Assembly (NCBI RefSeq): GCF_024139115.2
Contig: NW_026943277.1
Coordinates: 496,001 to 560,000 of the forward strand
Source: Armigeres subalbatus
Taxonomy: Eukaryota; Arthropoda; Insecta; Diptera; Culicidae
Direction: 5' to 3'
Length of the DNA: 64,000 bases
Shown: positions 1 to 13,370 of the stretch, one piece after another
Position numbering within the stretch: position 1 is the first letter of the stretch
Layout of the letters: every line of letters starts with the position of its first letter
Program-made: the position numbers and the translations under genes
Notes under the pieces: generated by a model
Database searches by the model: none
Told to the model about the DNA's origin: nothing
The model's input: the letters and a program-made list of their open reading frames with translations, nothing else

Positions 1-54
1 CACCAAATCATACACCATTCTCACTGAAAGAATGCCAATCTTCTAAATGCAATA

Positions 55-216
55 TTCCGCGAAGTGATACATTCCGCCAAAAGTCTTTCGGCGAAAGAGT
101 GCACACATTCGCCAAATGTCGTACCGCGAAAAGTTACACACCGCCAAATGTTATTCCGTGAAATATTCAACCGCGAAAACGAATTCCGCGAAATGGTTTT
201 CGGCGAAATGTTACAC
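55..216. repeat. Degenerate minisatellite, TTCCGCGAAATG-type
   Basis: Variants of TTCCGCGAAATGTTACACA and TTCGGCGAAATGT recur about every 20-25 bp (at about 55, 73, 86, 110, 128, 152, 180 and 198). The copies differ in spacing and sequence, and the open frames here are by-products. Confidence 0.75.
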
Positions 217-434
217 AATCCATCACGGAATGTCTTGGGAGAACCTATTGAAGGGTATATTTTCGTTTTTAGAACTGTCATGCGAAAACTTATTTCTCAG
301 ACCAAAATGTGTCATGCGACCAGTGATGGGAAATGTCAAAAAATGTCATGGGATTGGCATTACTAATTTGCTAATAACTTTGTTCAAAGGTTATTTACAA
401 TTCGTTTTTGTTTATTAAAGTGTAATGCTTAAAG
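217..434. other. No recognisable feature
   Basis: AT-rich sequence between the minisatellite and the SINE. Short open frames on the plus strand show no family signature. Confidence 0.6.
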
Positions 435-705
435 GATCCGCACACTGGGACTTAGCCGCCTCGCAGCTTAGTGTCCATTAAGCGCTCTCCACAATTATTA
501 ACTGCGAGGTTTCTAAGCCAAGTTACTATCATTTTGCATTTCGTATATCATGAGAATGCCTTGATGATACTTTCATACCCAGGGAGAGTCGAGACAATTT
601 CCAAACCGAAAAATTATCTAGAATGGCATGAGGAAATCGAACCGAGTCGCCCTCAGCATGGCGGCCTTGCTTGCGCGCTGTAGCCGCACGTCTTAACGCT
701 CACTC
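435..705 (-). mobile_element. Diverged tRNA-derived SINE
   Basis: This is a minus-strand copy of the family at 36872-37160: CACACTGGGACTTAGCCGCC, CGCAGCTTAGTGTCCATTAAG, TTATTAACTGCGAGGTTTCT and a head ending near TAGCCGCACGTCTTAACG. It is well diverged, and no target duplication could be read. Confidence 0.75.
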
Positions 706-740
706 TTCGCAGTTTCTCATGTGTACACATAAAACATTAC

Positions 741-879
741 AGGGATTTTCGGCTTTCAATCACATGCAAATGTTGATAATTTCAAATCATTACTTAACGT
801 TTCGATCCGGGGGTTTTGATTTTTCATCAGGGCTCTCAAGATTGATAAACCTGTATCTGGCATGAAAGCCGAAAATCCT
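741..879. mobile_element. Small fold-back element
   Basis: AGGGATTTTCGGCTTTCA (741-758) is mirrored by TGAAAGCCGAAAATCCT (863-879), with about 100 bp between. This is a MITE-like hairpin; no clear target duplication. Confidence 0.6.
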
Positions 880-3800
880 AATTATTAGCAACTAATACAG
901 TCAAAATCCCTAAAAAAATTATGCATAAACTTCTGGTGTTCTTATTAAGGGCGAAAAATGTCATTAGCCACTCCCAAAACCTCAGGGAAGGGAACATCCC
1001 GGAGGAACATGTAGGAAGGGACATTTCCGTTAACGAACTAAAACGGGCAATGCGACAACTAATTGTTCGTGATTTCTCACGAATAATTGCTTTTAGCAAA
1101 TCCACAAACGTTAGATTCCATCGAATTTCATATTTTTTTGCGTTTACTGTTGAACATAATGAAAAACAAAATGTTTATTATGTTTCTACTTCAATTACTT
1201 TTAGGAGTCAAATAACGTTCAGTTATGTAGAATGTTTAAAAACATGTTGTGAAATGTTTATAATGTACATCTACACATGGTAATAGAATCGTTTATACTT
1301 ATAAGATTATTGGTCTTGTGGTACTTGCTTTGCGATTTAAAAGATTGGAGTGGTTTTACAATCTTTTGACTATCACTTTTCCCTTATTTTACCTTGAGTT
1401 TTAATTCGAGTAAGAGAATCGCAGCATTAGTAGTTTGTCTATAACTCATTTCAGTGGCGCTGTATTCCGTAATGTGGACTTCTGGCGCTATACTTTTCTC
1501 GAGAGTTCTACCAACCGAACGGTTTGTTTTGTTTTTGTTTTTCAATTCCAACTAGTTACGGAGTTATTGAGGCGCTTAGTTGCAGTAAATTAAAATTATT
1601 GTAAAAGCCTACCCTTGATGTTCTGTCCAAAGCAAATAGTCCATCTCCGAACCAAGTGAGTCTCATCTATTTTTCATGATGCACTGACAACTAGAGTTCT
1701 ATTGCAGTAAACTTGGTTTGGCTCAATTTAAATTGAGTTATTAGATGGCAATTCGCCTAAAAGTCACTCACAATAAACATCCATTATCCGGATATTCGAA
1801 AGCTTCCTTTCATACGGCACGGAATGATGCAACTTTAGATTCAATACCGATTTATTATTGCATGGATTGGCGTATAATTTAACTTACATGGAACTGTTAC
1901 AGCGACCTTTCCCGATGGCGTGGGCAAATAGATTCAGCTACATAGCAGACAATCGTGTATGCTACACTGGCTAAGAGCTGCGAATAGCCGGGACACGTAC
2001 CATAGCTCACCAACCTATAAGTAATTGGGCATTTATAAATAGTTATTTGTATCCCATTCACACACCGACTATTGCAGGGTGCAGTTCCAGGTGCTCATAG
2101 CCGAGAGAGTATCCTAAACTGAACAATGTCCGTGCATAGTGTTCGTGATTAGCCGTAACGTTGCTACACTCATCCTATATGCGTTTCCAGCAACGTACAG
2201 CGGTTCGAGCTTTGTATCCACCTACTCCTCCACATCGACCACGGTTCGTACTAATCGATCCATTAATAGATGCATGATGTAAAAAATCCGAATTACGGCA
2301 TCATCCATTCCCCTGACTCATACATAAATTATTGTATGGATTTACGTCGCAGCCATAGTGCCTCCCGCGCCCGTGCGGGTGGCGCCTTTCACTCACCACC
2401 TTCAAAGCACAGGAAGCTTGCAATTATATTCAAAATGAAGCAGGTTTTACTTTCCAGTCATGTTTGAATGGGATAGCTTCAATTGTTTGGACACCGACTG
2501 AAAGCTTCGGGCTGATATTGAAATTGGAAATTTGTTTACTCAATAAACTGCCGATTGCCGCCAGTGCAGTTAACGCATAATAAAATAGTGATTTCTTAAG
2601 TTAAGAATGTATGGTGATGCTTTAGCGACAGATGCGCATCTTCTTCCGATGTCGGTACTTACTTGAAGTTAATTTGATCTACATTTCAAGTGGTTTCAAA
2701 TTCCTAGATTGAATAAACTCTTCAACATCCTTGCAATATGCTCGACACTGAAACTTTCCTTACAAAATCTGACCTTACATCTCATATTTGTTGTTGATAT
2801 GGGAGGTGCTCTATTCTATTAGGCAGGATGAAAATCCTTCCATTAGGGCTGTTGAAGCTCCTGAGCAGGTCCGTGTATTATTCACGCTTCATAAATTATG
2901 CACATGGTACCATTTGCCATCCCTGTTTGATTTCCCAATCGTTTGCAAGAAACAGAATTGGAAAGCAGCACAGACGTATTACTTCCCTATATCGTTATAT
3001 GTAGAGTAGCAACAACTGGCAACTGCATGGCACCTCTACCAAATCGGTAGCATCAAATCACAGTTGAGCCAATTGATCGCTAATTGAGTTATGCATATCA
3101 AAGGTCACACCCATCAATGATAAAATTATCGCCTCTATATTTCCGGCATATAGAATCTCCAATACGCTCTTTTATGTGTTTCCAACTCCGCATTGACTAT
3201 ACCCATCAGATAAATGATTCATAAGCAATTCCAGAAACCAATCCAAATCGTAGCCTGGATTGACAGTGTGGAAAAATTGCCTGCTTAGCTGTCGGAAGAT
3301 CCTATCCTCTATGCTATTCCGTCACGATATCCACCGAGCGCTTCCCCGCGCTCATTGTTCTCTGCAAGACATTTTATTAATGCACCAGCGTCGTCAACGT
3401 CAACGAAAGCTCTTCTCGCGGCATGTGGCCCAACCGATATGGCGATGGAGATATACGATGGAGGTTGCCACCCACCACCACCCATGTCATGTCGGTAGCA
3501 TAACTAACCGCCACCGCATCAAAAACGTTCAGGACAGCTCACACAATGCATGAAAGGAGTAGTGCTTCATCCTGCGCGAAATCGAACGAGGTCGTCTTTC
3601 TTTCGCTCGAGATGGATTCTACGTCAATTCGTCTTCGGGGTTGGTATGAGATATAAGAAGAAAATTTCGTTGGTTTTTATTTAAAGAAAACCAGTTTGCT
3701 TTAACAGTAATTGTTTGAACCGATTTCAATTTCTAGAAATGTTCCACATTAACTTTTTAAAAGAGATTAGTTTCATTGGATTGTGATTCCATATTTTTTA

Positions 3801-4562
3801 GAACTTTTAGTTTCACTATATATAAAACCACTATATAAAACTGCATAAATAGCTATGCACAAGATGTGCAATCAGAGAATGTTTTCACAATCTTACTATG
3901 TATTGATAGTTATCCAAAGAGATAGGTGCTGTTAACCGAGTAGAAATGGAATCCGATCTGAACCGTTCCATCCCTCTCATCAAGCCCAGTCCCAGTAGAT
4001 GAGGTTCCTTTTAAAGACAACTGAACAGAACAAATCATAAAAGTACCGAACATGCCCAGAAGAGGCTGGCTGCCACCAGATAAGGCTATCCTGTTCTTAT
4101 CTGTAAGTCCTTATTAGTGGTGCTGAAAAAGAACTTGCGGTAGGGCTTTGTGCTGCGCAATTCCGTTGTTGGCTGGTCTTAAAATGGTGCCTTAAAGGTG
4201 TGTGACACAGTTTCTCCACTTCGTCATCGTCAGCCGGTCTGGCCGAGAAGATGTGATGGAAACATGCGGTGGAATTTTATTCCCGATGGTAGAGGAGTTT
4301 CTATCTGGCTGAGAAAGTGTGTCGATGCGACGTCGATTTCTGCATTTAGGAATGGACGTCCCGGATCCTGATACACGTAATCAAACCGAGGTTTATAGGG
4401 AGTTTGCTGTCCGATTTCTGGTGAAACGTGATGAATCGTTACGCAGTACAGCAAAACTGGTGTGATAAACGCAAAATTCGCCTGATTTTTTTTGTATCAT
4501 TGCACTTTTTGCATAACAATCAAGGATATTATCGATCATTTAGTTAACTGGGTTTGATCTTT
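880..4562. other. Long stretch without a supported gene
   Basis: Mostly AT-rich unique-looking DNA. A single arm of the MITE seen at 4563 (TTAGTAGTTTGTCTATAAC, near 1428-1446) is present. The short open frames at 921-1283, 2270-2467, 2788-3009 and 3260-3553 have no recognisable domain, no consistent codon bias and no splice-linked partner. This could be upstream intron of Syx1A or intergenic DNA. Confidence 0.6.
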
Positions 4563-4842
4563 TAGTAGTTTGTCAATAACTTATTCCATAGGCTGAATTT
4601 CAAAATGTGTTTAATAGTTGACTTCGAGTGTGAAGATTTTTCTTAAGCTCTGCTCCTAACAGTTCACGTTGACTTTGAATTCCACTAATAACTCAGAGCT
4701 GTTACACAGTTATTACTGGAATTCCAGAACAATGAACTAATTAGGTAAAGTTGTTAAATATATTCGCACTAGAAGTCCACATCGATTCAACATATATTTT
4801 TGAAATCCAGCCTCTAGAATGAGTTATTGACAAGAACTACTA
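4563..4842. mobile_element. MITE with about 45-bp terminal inverted repeats
   Basis: TAGTAGTTTGTCAATAACTT with ATTCCATAGGCTGAATTTCA at the left end is complementary to TGAAATCCAGCCTCTAGAAT with GAGTTATTGACAAGAACTAC at the right end, apart from a few mismatches. The 280-bp element has no open frame. A lone arm of the family lies near 1428. Confidence 0.8.
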
Positions 4843-5104
4843 AAAGATTGGAACTTAAATGAATTTGATTGAAATATGACATCCACTACTTTTGGGATTT
4901 CTAGACCCTTCCCCCGCATCTCACGCTTACCTGGGTAGCTGCTGTCACCAAATCTTACACCCCCCTCCCTCTAAAACCTGTGACATCATTTTTGGGCAAC
5001 CAGAATACTAAAATCGATGTATAGCATCATTGATAACATCAATTAAGGAGATGGCAGAATGCTATATTGCATTGTTTCTTAGCACTTCTTCTAACCTTCA
5101 ATGT

Positions 5105-5357
5105 GCTCTACATTCTAACTGGAACTTGTCGGCTTTTCAACTGTAGTATTCTATTAGAATTTCCTCAATTGTTAAGCTATGCCCGACATTGCATGAATAT
5201 GTATCTTGTGTGACAAAGTACACTGGATACACCACCATTAGTCCAGGGTGTCCGAGAAAGTTTCCAACCCGAAAACATCCTAGACAGGACCGGAGAATCA
5301 AAGCCTCGCCATCTCCGTATGGTATTAATCTACGCCTTTGTTCTCGGCTACTGTAAA
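5105..5357 (-). mobile_element. Diverged tRNA-derived SINE (CAGTAGCC-head subfamily)
   Basis: Read on the minus strand it has the CAGTAGCCGAG head, AAAGGCGTAG, a GGCGAGGCTTTGATTCTCCGG B-box region (5283-5303), TTTTCGGGTTGGAAACTTTC and a body ending near 5105. It corresponds to the copies at 18645 and 32116, but in reverse. Confidence 0.7.
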
Positions 5358-6519
5358 AACCATTGCAGATGGAAAAAAATTCTGCCAAACCCACTTTTTG
5401 TTCTCTTAGTTAGTAGGGGAACTGTTCCGATCCTTGCTCCATCTCGATTGTAGCCATGCTCTCCAAACAATCAATCATTACTAAATCTCCCAAAGAACTT
5501 TTACGGCACCAAATCTTTCGTCGCTTCTTTATACAAGTTTGTCAACATGCGCTTTGCTCACTGTTCTTGTAAAAATGAGCATTAAAAAATAACTATGGAG
5601 AGAAACCAAATGTTGTCCTTTCCATTTGGCACCCCCCTTTTGTTGTTTTGATGGGATGGAAATCAGAACTATGAGATTTCAAGCTGGCGAAATCGCTTGT
5701 TGCCTATTTGGCTGCTGATTTGAGATTTGCTGCGAAATCCAGGCCAATCAGAGTGTTTGAAAATACCTCGTCACTCATTCGATCTGATTGGTTCTGATTA
5801 TCAGAATTGACTAAATTGCAAGCAACTGATTGGTATGCTGAACAATTTGGAACATTTACAAGATGATCAAATGAACTTTATATGTTTCGGCTGATTTATT
5901 AGGAGCTGATTTTATGTATTTTGGGTTTTAGTCAAATCATGTCAGCCAAACCTGTAAAATTCCATTTGTCATCATGTGTTCAAGAAATTGTTCTGCTTGC
6001 TTCTTTGCCGCTTTGCAAACTTTTTGAGGTACATCTTTTGCCGATCATTACCACAAGTGGAGTTAATCAGACAATCAGGGCCAATTGCAGATCGATGGGT
6101 GACGGAGAGAGGTGCAAGAACGAGTTGTTTTCTCACCCAAAGAACTTACAATCCTGGGGAGAGGTGCCGCTTTGAATTAGTGTGTTCTTGCTGGGCCAGT
6201 CTATTATGAGCGCTTACGGCTAGAGCATAAAATATTCACGTTCTTAATTCAAAACAAACAAACGTCGCAATGATTATTCAAAACATATATTAAAAGGATT
6301 AACGGAATCAAATTGCATCACTTTCAAAGATCCGGAAGTAAAATGTTGCCTCCTGGGTTGATTATAATGAAATTTTGTGTAAGATGACTTCAGCATGTGT
6401 AATTTACACACTAGTTTCATTGCGAAATTGCATTATTTATTATTTATTCAGACTAATGCCGATAGTGCGGCCTGTGCGGTATATCTCAACAGAGTCCCTT
6501 CTCCCATTCCGGCGGCTTG
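5358..6519. other. No recognisable gene
   Basis: Unique-looking DNA with short open frames (for example 5921-6175) that show no family signature. Repeat remnants cannot be excluded. Confidence 0.5.
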
Positions 6520-9440
6520 GTCCATGGCTACACGTCGCCAACCACACCGCAGTCTCTACCCGGAGAGGGTCCGCAAGTCATCTTCCACCTGATCGAGTCC
6601 ACTTTCCCCGCTGCGCACCTCGCCTTCTTTGTGCTCGTCGGATCGTTGTCGAGAGGAACCATTTTCACCGGGTTACTGTCCGACATTCTGGCTACTTGCC
6701 CAACCCACCGCAGTCGTCCGATTTTTCTGCGCGGTGTGAACGATGGATTGGTTCTCCCAGCAGCTCCTGTGCAACTCGTGGTTCATTCGCCTCCTCCGAT
6801 GTACCAAATCTGCTGCATCTAGCACCCACACCATAGATGGTACGCAGCACTTTCCTTTCGAAAACTTTCCAAAGTGCGCGTTGGTCCTCCACGAGAAGCA
6901 TCGTCCAGAGTCTCTCGTGTCCGTGAGGACTACCGGTCTAATAGAGCGTTTTTGTAGATTGCCAGTTTGAGTACGGCGGCGAACTCCTATTCGATCGGAG
7001 CGTCTTTGCTGCAGTTCCCAAAGTACGTGCGATTTCCAGCCACTATACATCTCGAATTTCTCTGCATGGTATCATTTTCGGCAGTCTGGTGAGCCTAAGT
7101 ACACCACAAATTCTTCTACCACCTCTGATTTCGTCACCACGATACCAAACGCTGGTGGGTGGTTCCACGTGTCTTCTCTTGAACCCTTCCTATCCATGTA
7201 CTTCGTCTTCGACGTGTTGATGAAGCTAGTCCGATCCGCTTGGCTTCCCTCTTTAGTCTGATGTAGGCTTCCTCCATCTTCTCAAAGTTACGTGCTATAA
7301 TATCTATGTCGTCGCGAAGCCAATGGCTGGACGAACTTATTGAAAATTGTACCTCGTGTTAATCCCACTCTTCGTATTACCTCTTCCAGCGATGTTGAAT
7401 ATATGGCAGACACGAAAGACCATCACCTTGCGCACGTAACCCTCTGACCGGGTTTCGAGAGGGACCTTCGAGAATGCCCTGAAACTCGAACTACGCACAT
7501 CACCCGATCCATCGTCGCTTTGATCTAACCGTGTCAGTTTATCCGGAAATCGATGTTCGTGCATTAGCTGCCGCAACTGGTTCCGATCGGTGTATCATAT
7601 GTGGCTTTGAAGTCCGATGAATAGATCGTAATGTATGGGCACGTTTTGTTATTCGCGGCATTTCTGCATTACTTGGCGAATGGTGAACACCTTGTCCGTG
7701 GTGGAGCGTTCGCCCATACAAAACCCGCCTGGTACTGTCCCACGAAACTCCCCTTGCAATTGGTGCCTAGTCGGCCAGCGCGCATAAAATTTGGGAGAGT
7801 ACCTTGTAGGCGGCGTTCAGCAGTGTGATTGCGCGGTAGTTGCTACGAATCCAGCTTATCGCCCTTTTTGGTAGATGGGACACACACGGCACCTTCCATC
7901 CCACTCCTGCGGCAAAACTTTCCATCCCAAATCTTGCTGTATTGGAGTGCAGCGCCTCACCGTGTTTAAATATCCTGGTGATTCAAAAAGTCAGTCAGGG
8001 GGCTTTGTTGTTCTTCAATACAGCCCAAACTCATCATAGTTTCCTGGAATCCGGAGCAATAAGATAATGTCTGTGCACGTTCTCCCAGGTCCCATCACCA
8101 TACCATATCTTCGTGCCACATGCCATTCAATTCTCTCTTCATGAATTACTGCCACTTGCCCGTGAACAGTTGAACCTCGCCATTTTCATTATTTACAAAG
8201 CATTTAGTTGTCCATCTCTTCACAGTCTCGATCTTCCCTGCTGGCTTTCCTCCGGAAATCGGTTTTGTCTGTTCCGCCTGTTATATCATCCTCGTTCCTT
8301 ACTCGTGCGGTCTATTTGTGAGCAATCTCGCCCATGCTGCATCTCTTCTCTTTTACTAACTGCTCACATTCGCCGTCATACCGCAGATCACGTTTCTCTG
8401 ATCCGGGGGCACCGTGCCAAGTGCAGCCCCGGTTAAAATGGTGCTTCCAATGGCTTGGATCGAATATCTCCAGCCATCTTCAAGAGACGATGCGCCTAGC
8501 TGCTCTTCCGTTGGGGAATTGCCACTTCCAGCTGCTGCGCGTATGCTTGGGCTAGTCTAGCGTCTTATAGCCGCCCAATGTTAAGCCGCGGCGACCGTTT
8601 TCGACGCGTGTTGGCATGCCACCGTCGAGAGTTTTGAGCGTAGGCATGCTGCAACGAGGTAGTGGGTCGGATTCAATATTCGCACTGCGGTAAATTTTGC
8701 GGACGATTCGTGATGTCGGAGAAGAATTTCTACCGTCGATTCAGAACAGTGGTGCATTTGGTTTTCCGTTTCTTGATTAGGTGATCTCCATGTGGCCTTG
8801 TGGATATTTTTGCGGGGAAAGAAGGTGCTTCGGACTACCATTCCGCGGGGAGGCTGCGAAGTTTATGCATCGTTGGCCGTTGTCATTCGATACGGTGTTG
8901 TTGAGCTATCCCGGTCCGATGACCGGTTTATACATTTCCTCTCGCTTTACTACCTGTGCGTTCCATGTCGCTTCGATGACGATTTTGACGATCACGCAGT
9001 CGGTATCCATCGTATGTCTGCTCAATAGCTGTGCGTAGAACGCTTCTTTCTCGTCGTCAGGTCTCCTCTTCGTATGGGCAGTGCACGTTGATGATGCCAT
9101 AGTTGAAGAAACGGCCGCTTTAATCCTCAGCTTGCACATCCTTGCGTTGATTGGATGCCACCCAATCACCCGTCGGCGCGCATCTTATTTCCTGCACTAT
9201 GAAGCCGGTTCCTCAGCTCGTTGAGTGGTGCCACAGCTTTGGTAGAAGGTTGCAGCCGCTCGATGCCCGCTTTTCCACCGCACTTTCTGTCCTGTCCAGC
9301 AAATCTCCTGCACGGCGCCACGACGTCGGAAGTTGCGGGGATGTAATGGTCATCGGCTAGATCATCCTGTTGCAACCTGCGAAACCTAGCAAATTGCAGT
9401 TCCATGTACGCAAGCTTCCAATCGTGATCCTTTATTCGTC
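6520..9440 (-). pseudogene. Decayed non-LTR retrotransposon (endonuclease-reverse transcriptase)
   Basis: Read 5' to 3' on the minus strand, the frames follow a LINE polyprotein. First comes an apurinic-endonuclease-type domain (about 9.4-8.6 kb) with GWHPINARMCKLRIKA, YAQL, a decayed GDxNAQVG box and the SDHYLV box as NPTHYLVAACLRSKLSTV. Then a reverse transcriptase (about 7.95-7.1 kb) has QVMQKCREY, DFKATYD, a VPLETRSE block and a catalytic-motif remnant RDDIDIIARN near 7280-7310. A C-terminal part (about 7.05-6.66 kb) has RPVVL, LLVEDQRALWKVFERKVLRT and RRRMNHEL. Frameshifts and stops separate every block, so it is dead. The layout fits RTE-like elements, but the clade was not determined. 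Confidence 0.85.
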
Positions 9441-11663
9441 GCCTAGGGTCTTTGTCGATTATAATGGTCGAGTCGCATTATCTCTTATATTGTTCGTAAT
9501 GATTGGATTTTCCTAGGGCGGCTTATTGGGCCTGCGCAAACCCTCGTAATGTAAATCGTCGGAGGGCCGTCGTGTCCAGGGCTGTTTTTAGCGTCCCACA
9601 CCACCCTAACACCAGGACTTGGGCTTGTGCGCTTTGAGCAGCACACGGTCGTCGTTTTGGTGGGGCCTACTTGCAGGATACATGCAGCTTTTTATGAAGA
9701 GGTTTCCAACAACGGAGGCCCACACTGTCAAACTCCCCCACCAAGAATCCTAGGCAAGACCCCACAACCTCGCAGATGGCCTGTTGGGGAGGGATCGTCA
9801 AGCCCTCTGGACATAGTCCACACTGCTTTGCCCTCATAAAGTAGGAATAATATAGTAGGAAGGAAGGGAATTTGAGGGTGCTTAAGTAATTACGATGCTG
9901 ATGTTCACATAGTTGACATTCTTGGCGATGTTTCACATCTGTAACCAGGGACAAACATTTTTTTGGGAGACAACAATGAGAGGAAGACATAACTGGCCAA
10001 AACTATGTCAATCATTTTCTCGTCTGTAAATGCATTCAATATAAACAACAAAGTGTATTTTTTGTATTTATGCTCTTTTGATTCATCTGGCATGGTATGA
10101 CCATCTGGTATGACCACTGGCGGAGTCAGTTGTTGTTATTTGATAGAGCACCACTTGGCGCAAGAAAGCTGACTTTGAGAACAACAGCGTTCTTGCGACG
10201 AGTGGTGCCCACCTCTGGTTCCATCAGTGACTATGATCTTTCTTATGTTAACCTTCATTCTTTGATTATTCTTATTGACTATTTTTTGGTCAAAATATTA
10301 AAAAATACAAAACACGCTAAAAACACTCACCCATATTTTTTAGCATTTTTTGTGACCGAGAAAGGCACTAACACTGCTAGGTGGATTAATAAGGGTTTTT
10401 TTTTTCGTCTAGCTTTTTTAGCAAACTTTACTTTATATTAAAATAAAAATAAGTCACGATTGCGTAACTAAGGATGCGTGAAATGCTTTTTGTGGAGATT
10501 TTCATAAAAACTCCAAGCATTCCAACGCTGATAATTTTGTTGCTTGGACGAGTTTGGAACGTAATTAAAAGTTTAATTTAGTAAATTAGTAAATTTAGTT
10601 ATATTGTAAAAAAAGGTAGAAAAAAACTAGTAAATAAAATTTTGATTATGGATTTTCTGAAAACGGTTTCAGATCAAATAACTTTTGAAAACGTTTTACA
10701 TTCCCTCATCATTGATACCTATATTGATTTTCATCTTAAAAATCACTAAAAACCAAGAAAAACACGATAAACGTGAACATTTTTTCATGTACATTTTTTT
10801 TATTAAACTAGTGCATGGAATTATGGGTAAAGTTTTGACAGTCAGCATTGCTTACAAATAAACAATATTGTCTCAAAAAATCCGCCTTGGCAAACTATTA
10901 TTACTATTTGAGAGTTCAAAAGACGAAAAATAACATGGAAATATCAAACAAATTTGTTTTTGACTTTTGGCCAGGATTTGGGCTGAAATGCTCCTCAGTG
11001 CGCCATTAGCTTCATGTGTAGTTTTAACGCGGAAAGGAAACCCGTGGCACTAGCCAAGAACGTGAAGTGTTCAAAAAGTAATTAAGTGTGTAGAGGCTCC
11101 AGCAACAAGTGGAATAGAAAACACATCTCAAAGGATTGTACAACATTATTCTGAAACATGTGCTGTTCCTGCTCAGATGGGGCTGCAGTGATCAACCGTT
11201 AACATCAACTTAAACCCCTAGCAGCAATAATTCGAACCATTCTAGGTTGCTGCAACTCGTCAAATACGACCGAATTTAGTTGTGCATAAAAGGTAACATA
11301 AACCTATATACCACATGTGTGCTGTTCGGGCCTTATTTCCAAAAAGGGGTACAACAATCACGCAATATTTTCCATTGACGGTCTCCTTTCGTGAAACTGC
11401 TCTAGTCCGAATGGCTTTGAAGGATGGTATATCGTACAGGATTCTTGCTCAATCTGATTCGCTCAATTCGCTTGGGTTTAATCACTTCAGTTTTTCAGGT
11501 TTTCAGTAGAATTTCAAAACCCACAATTCTGTTACGATGGGATAACGAGTTGACTTCGATTAAATTAAGAAAATTCAGCGCCAGCCAGTGTTGGGAAATG
11601 CTGCAGTAAAACACCTGTGATTAGCTGCGAATGCTTCTTACATTTTATCCGGTCCAGATTTCA
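9441..11663. other. AT-rich stretch without a supported gene
   Basis: There is only low-complexity AT-rich sequence and a common mosquito repeat end (GACCGAGAAAGGCACTAACA with GCTAGGTGGATTAA, 10352-10387). Open frames at 9627-9839, 10097-10441 and 11315-11509 have no family signature. Confidence 0.5.
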
Positions 11664-12250
11664 TGCACCGCACGAACCGAAACAGTTTTCCAAAAAAATT
11701 GTAGCGCCCTCATTAGCGGTACATTTTTTGCCGATAAGGCAAACTGTTTGTTTACTGCTGCGTGATGGAACGTACACACGGTCAAGCAGTTCGACCAACA
11801 TTGACTCCACCTCCCGTTTATTCAAACATTCATCAATTTTTATCAACACCGACACGAACAATCAATTTATTCGATCCAACAATATCAGTTACTACTGAAC
11901 GACCGTAAGCACTTCAACTCGAGCACCAACCATCAAAAAATATATGGGGTTTGTGCAACTTCACTACAAATGCTCAAACATGTTCGGCGAACACTTCGAC
12001 TCCACCCCCGATAACTCAAACCAAAATCAAAACCGTTTTAATTTTTTTCCAACTGAGCCGCCAACTGTCAAATGGTTGTTCGGAACAACTGTCACACACG
12101 TTCCAACAAAGCAGCAACCGAAGCGTTTTCTTGGGGGTGGAGTCAATGTTCGTCGAACTGCTTGACTGGTGTGTACGTAGCATGAGAGTCGGAGCCGTCG
12201 GTGCGGTCCCAGCATTTGCATGAGATTTCTTGTTTCGGTTCGTGCGCAGC
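11664..12250. mobile_element. Fold-back element with long inverted arms
   Basis: GCACCGCACGAACCGAAACA (from 11665) mirrors TGTTTCGGTTCGTGCG (12231-12246), and further in GGTCAAGCAGTTCGACCAAC with ATTGACTCCACC mirrors GGTGGAGTCAATG with TTCGTCGAACTGCTTGAC (about 12136-12166). The arms are about 160 bp and imperfect. It explains the overlapping open frames on both strands here, which are mirror images of each other. Confidence 0.75.
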
Positions 12251-12589
12251 GCAAACCAGAACAAAAATCAGGTTTTATTATTGCCTGTGGCGCAAAAGCT
12301 TTAGAAAGAATGCTAGCCGTTGGTACTAATTAATTAGTTCTAGTCTCTAAAATGAGCAAGGGAGTAATGAAATAATCATTTACTACGAAACACGGTCATA
12401 CATCTTGAAATGTGCGTACAGAAACGTTAGAGGGGGGGGGGGAAAACAATAAAATCGCTGACTGTCGTCTGCTTGGTCGTGGCTGCTGCTGCGGCTGCCG
12501 TGGTTTTGTTTTGATTTTACTGCGTGGCAGAATGAATGATAAAAAGAAATGTCAACCGTTCCCATCCCTGGCGCCAGCTTTAGCGAATG

Positions 12590-13370
12590 GACGACGAATT
12601 GACAAGTTGACGAAAGAACTGGCATTGGCTGATATCAAGACACACTGGAATAGAATGTTATCCATGCACAAACGGTTCTGTTAGTTTAAGGGACCCGTTC
12701 AAAAACAACTCTGATCGAAGTGAAGCTTCAATCCAAATTCAACTTCAGTGGGGATGAATTTATGGAGGTAGGTGAAATGCTTCAAGCCCTCGAACCTGTT
12801 AAAGCTGCTGTGAAACTACTTGAGTTCTGCACTTCATATGAAGCTGTCATGGCGCTCCAATTTATGTTGGAGCAATTATCAAATCAAACTATAGAAAATG
12901 CCTCCAAGTTTTTCGATGCTCTCAAATTCCTGCCGTCACGCAATCGTTCAGAAATGATTTTGGAAATTTCTTCAAGATATCCATACTTTTGATTAAGCAA
13001 GCGGACCAGATGTTGAATCGTCTAATCATTCCTGATGCGATCGTCGAAGCTGAGACAAAGACCACACCTGATAACCAGTACGAAGAAGATGCGTCTGTGG
13101 ATTCGAGGAGAGACTGCTTCAGAACAAAACTCTTGCAATGCCGGTGGCAACTACGCTGACGTCAGGATCCTTGATCCCATAAAGAATTCACCTACTATGA
13201 ATCTGAAGGGATTAAAAGCAAGTACTTGACATTGATTTTTGGTGCTCTTGGGACCAATTGTCAAATTTTGGGTGAACCCGAGAGGGCATTCTCAGAAGCT
13301 GACAATATTTCCAACAAAGCGGATTGGGTGATGACTTGCTTATAATGTAAAATGTCTATTTAAGTTTCAC
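12590..13370 (+). pseudogene. Dead hAT-type transposase fragment
   Basis: Successive frames carry IKTHWNRMLSMHKRF (equivalent of the conserved TRWNS region), a TAG stop, then KFNFSGDEF, EMLQALEPVKAAVKLL and FMLEQLSNQTIENA, all usual in the catalytic helical part of hAT transposases. About 300 bp later comes EPERAFSEADNISNKADW, matching the C-terminal dimerisation motif ERAFS. Stops and frameshifts occur between the blocks and the BED-finger N-terminus is absent. It is therefore a non-functional internal/3' remnant. Its terminal repeats were not found. Confidence 0.8.

Noticed and set aside
6375..6836. 153-codon plus-strand open frame
   Set aside because: It overlaps the 3' end of the decayed minus-strand LINE and is its antisense shadow.
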